A stretch of DNA of 64,000 nucleotides from Mycolicibacterium hippocampi (GTDB lineage Bacteria; Actinomycetota; Actinomycetes; Mycobacteriales; Mycobacteriaceae), in contig NZ_BLLB01000002.1 in NCBI RefSeq assembly GCF_010723735.1, positions 3,596,001 through 3,660,000 of the forward strand, given 5' to 3'. A model generated the notes under the pieces. It worked only from the letters and a program-made list of their open reading frames with translations. It was not told where the DNA came from and ran no database searches. This document shows, piece after piece, positions 61,611 through 64,000 of the stretch (its first letter is position 1; every line of letters begins with the position of its first letter). The translations under genes and the position numbers were made by a program.

Positions 61611-63986
61611 GTGAATCCGAGTGTCACCGACAAGTCCGGTCCCGCCCAGAAATCCGTGACCGCCCGTCTGGCTGCGGAACTGGCAGTGGCAGAGCGGCAG
61701 GTGGATGCGGCGGTGCGGCTGCTGGATGAGGGGTCGACGGTCCCGTTCATCGCCCGCTACCGCAAGGAGGTGACCGGCAGCCTCGACGACGGTCAGTTGC
61801 GCACGCTCGAGGAACGCCTCGGATACCTGCGCGAGCTCGACGACCGGCGCACCGCGGTGCTGGCGTCGATCAGAGAACAGGGCAAGCTCACCGAGGCGCT
61901 CGAGGCCGCGCTGCTGGCCGCCGACACCAAGGCCCGCGTCGAGGACATCTATCTGCCCTACAAGCCCAAGCGGCGCACCAAGGCCCAGATCGCCAGGGAA
62001 GCCGGGCTGGAACCACTGGCCGACCAGCTGCTGGCCGACCCGTCCTCGGTCCCCGAGGACCTGGCCGCCGGCTTCGTCGGCGCCACCGTCGCCGACGCCG
62101 CCGCCGCGCTCGACGGTGCGCGGCACATCATCGTCGAGCGTGCCGCCGAGGATGCCGAACTCGTCGGCGCGCTGCGAGAAAGGTTCTGGGAGAACGGCTC
62201 GGTACGAACCCGGCCGTCCTCGGATGCCGCCGAGACCGGGCCGCACCACCAGAAGTCGCAGAAGTTCCGTGACTACTTCGACTTCGCCGAGCCGCTTGCC
62301 ACCATTCCGTCACACCGGGTGCTGGCAGTGCTGCGCGGTGAGAAGGAGCAGGTCCTCACCCTGAGCCTCGACGGCGGTGAGGACGAGGTGTACCTCGCGA
62401 TGGTCGCAAGGGCACTCGGGGTGGATCTGGGGTCGCCCGGTGCCGCCACACCGTGGCTCGCGAACACCGTCGGCTTCGCGTGGCGCACCCGGCTGTCGGT
62501 CTCGGCATCGGTGGACGCCCGGGTCCGGCTGCGGCTGCGCGCCGAGGAGGACGCCGTCGCGGTGTTCGCCAAGAACCTCAAGGACCTGCTGCTCGCCGCC
62601 CCGGCGGGCAACCGTCCCACGCTGGGCCTGGATCCCGGCTTCCGGACCGGCGTGAAGGTCGCCGTCGTCGACGGGACCGGCAAGGTGGTCGACACCTGTG
62701 CCATCTACCCCCATCCACCGCAGAAGCAGTGGGCGCAGGCCAAGGCCACGCTGGCCGCGCTCGTCGCCCGCCACGGCGTCGAGCTGATCGCGGTGGGAAA
62801 CGGCACCGCATCGCGGGAGACCGACGCGCTGGCCGACGAGCTCATCGCCGACATCCGCGCCGCCGGTGCGCCGGCACCCGCCAAGGCGATGGTCAGCGAA
62901 GCCGGAGCGTCGGTGTACTCGGCCTCGGCCTACGCGGCCCACGAACTACCCGATCTCGACGTCACACTGCGGGGCGCGGTCTCGATCGCGCGGCGGCTGC
63001 AGGACCCGCTGGCCGAGTTGGTCAAGATCGAGCCGAAATCGATCGGGGTCGGGCAATACCAGCACGACGTGACGCCCGGCATCCTGGCCCGCAGCCTGGG
63101 AGCCGTGGTCGAGGATGCCGTCAACGCCGTGGGCGTGGACCTCAACACCGCGTCGGTGCCACTGCTGGCCAGGGTGTCGGGCATCACCGAGTCGCTGGCC
63201 GAGGCCATCGTCGCCCACCGCGACCAGACCGGCCGGTTCCGCGACCGTCGAGCGTTGCTGAAGGTCCCCCGGTTGGGCCCCAAGGCATTCGAGCAGTGCG
63301 CCGGCTTCCTGCGGATCCGCGACGGGGACGATCCACTGGACGCCTCCGGCGTGCATCCCGAGGCCTACCCGGTGGTCCGGCGCATCCTGGACCGTTCCGG
63401 GATCACCCTGGCCGAGATCATCGGCGACACCCGCGCATTGCGTGCACTGCGGCCGGCCGAGTTCGCCGACGACCGCTTCGGCATCCCGACGGTGACCGAC
63501 ATCCTGGCCGAACTCGAGAAGCCGGGTCGCGATCCGCGCCCGGCGTTCACCACGGCGACTTTCGCGGCCGGGGTCGAGAAGATCGCCGATCTCGAGGTGG
63601 GCATGACGCTCGAGGGTGTGGTCACCAACGTCGCGGCATTCGGGGCGTTCGTCGACGTCGGTGTCCACCAGGACGGACTGGTGCATGTGTCGGCGATGGC
63701 CGACCGCTTCGTCTCCGATCCGCACGAAGTGGTGCGATCCGGCCAGGTGGTGAAGGTCAAGGTGCTCGACGTCGATGTCGAGCGACAGCGGATCGGGCTG
63801 TCCCTGCGCCTGAACGACACCCCGGCACGTGGGGCGGGCGGCGCACGGTCCGAGCGCAAGCCCGCACCCCGTCGCGACACCAAGCCGACAAAAGCGAAGC
63901 GCGCCAACAAGTCTGACCGCAGTTCGGCGGGTGCTGCCGGGGGTGCGATGGCGCAGGCGTTGCGGGACGCGGGTTTCGGGCGGTGA
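61611..63986 (+). CDS. tex: Tex-family RNA-binding transcription accessory protein
   Basis: 791 aa from the GTG at 61611. The Tex N-terminal helices (STVPFIARYRKEVTGSLDDGQL), the YqgF/RNase H-like domain (TLGLDPGFRTGVKVAVVDGTGKVVD near 340), helix-hairpin-helix motifs (LLARVSGITESLAEAIVAHR and RALLKVPRLGPKAFEQCAGFL) and a C-terminal S1 domain (VGMTLEGVVTNVAAFGAFVDVGVHQDGLVH) are in the normal order. The tail is basic and disordered. Tex binds nucleic acid and aids transcription; the exact role in mycobacteria is not settled. The gene is complete just before the window end. Confidence 0.93.
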   Translation: MNPSVTDKSGPAQKSVTARLAAELAVAERQVDAAVRLLDEGSTVPFIARYRKEVTGSLDDGQLRTLEERLGYLRELDDRRTAVLASIREQGKLTEALEAALLAADTKARVEDIYLPYKPKRRTKAQIAREAGLEPLADQLLADPSSVPEDLAAGFVGATVADAAAALDGARHIIVERAAEDAELVGALRERFWENGSVRTRPSSDAAETGPHHQKSQKFRDYFDFAEPLATIPSHRVLAVLRGEKEQVLTLSLDGGEDEVYLAMVARALGVDLGSPGAATPWLANTVGFAWRTRLSVSASVDARVRLRLRAEEDAVAVFAKNLKDLLLAAPAGNRPTLGLDPGFRTGVKVAVVDGTGKVVDTCAIYPHPPQKQWAQAKATLAALVARHGVELIAVGNGTASRETDALADELIADIRAAGAPAPAKAMVSEAGASVYSASAYAAHELPDLDVTLRGAVSIARRLQDPLAELVKIEPKSIGVGQYQHDVTPGILARSLGAVVEDAVNAVGVDLNTASVPLLARVSGITESLAEAIVAHRDQTGRFRDRRALLKVPRLGPKAFEQCAGFLRIRDGDDPLDASGVHPEAYPVVRRILDRSGITLAEIIGDTRALRALRPAEFADDRFGIPTVTDILAELEKPGRDPRPAFTTATFAAGVEKIADLEVGMTLEGVVTNVAAFGAFVDVGVHQDGLVHVSAMADRFVSDPHEVVRSGQVVKVKVLDVDVERQRIGLSLRLNDTPARGAGGARSERKPAPRRDTKPTKAKRANKSDRSSAGAAGGAMAQALRDAGFGR

Positions 63987-64000
63987 ACCCGGCGGCACGG

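Overview
The window reads as the chromosome of a rapidly growing mycobacterium (Mycobacterium/Mycolicibacterium). The reasons are high GC, many GTG starts, and a gene order mpg-tyrS ... tlyA-nadK-recN-steA-mctB-pyrG-NUDIX-xerD ... parA-scpA-scpB-rluB-cmk-der that follows the Rv1688-Rv1713 block of M. tuberculosis. A complete rRNA operon lies directly behind tyrS, the place of the second operon (rrnB) of fast growers, and the 16S gene has the short helix-18 form of fast growers. Species cannot be named from this reading.

Layout. 1-1791: end of mpg, then tyrS. 1792-7683: rRNA operon with leader promoter, boxA-like site, 16S, tRNA-free spacer, 23S, 5S and terminator. 7689-9503: an SRPBCC gene divergent from a MerR regulator, then a TPR-like gene. 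9505-19949: tightly packed core block (HAD phosphatase, a 55-aa gene, tlyA, nadK, recN, steA, mctB, pyrG, NUDIX, xerD), with many 4-base stop/start overlaps. 19957-26126: O-methyltransferase, then the ParA-ScpA-ScpB-RluB-Cmk-Der run. 26164-29550: two TauE/SafE permeases separated by a 39-codon reading frame ending Trp-Cys-Cys, then an Fe-S photolyase/cryptochrome on the other strand.

29656-40281 is a 10.5-kb integrated island at the 3' end of tRNA-Pro(GGG), bounded by a perfect 50-bp direct repeat. The terminator that probably once followed the tRNA is now behind the right-hand repeat, and paired TTGTCAC repeats near both ends look like integrase arm sites. The island carries an integrase, an excisionase, a ribbon-helix-helix mobilisation-type protein and a TrwC-type relaxase fragment. 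Its cargo is a Shedu (DUF4263) nuclease next to the tRNA end, a trypsin-like serine protease and an OLD-family ATPase/TOPRIM nuclease at the far end, and several unknown genes. Integrase, Shedu, relaxase and a buried methyltransferase fragment are all frameshifted, so the element looks immobilised and decaying, while protease and OLD nuclease are intact.

40317-44404 is a second accessory stretch: a frameshifted IS110-type element, an IS481-type element with a premature stop, and a small metal operon (cmtR, cation transporter, DUF3703). 44727-63986 returns to ordinary chromosome: a flavin monooxygenase, a GGDEF-EAL c-di-GMP protein with a broken GGDEF relic beside it, an exported phosphodiesterase-like protein, a secreted ARB_07466-type protein, two small membrane proteins, monomeric isocitrate dehydrogenase, a DUF7159-type protein, an acyltransferase, an SDR, furA-katG, and a Tex-family RNA-binding protein. 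All functions are assigned from motifs and remembered family features read by eye; no database search was run.
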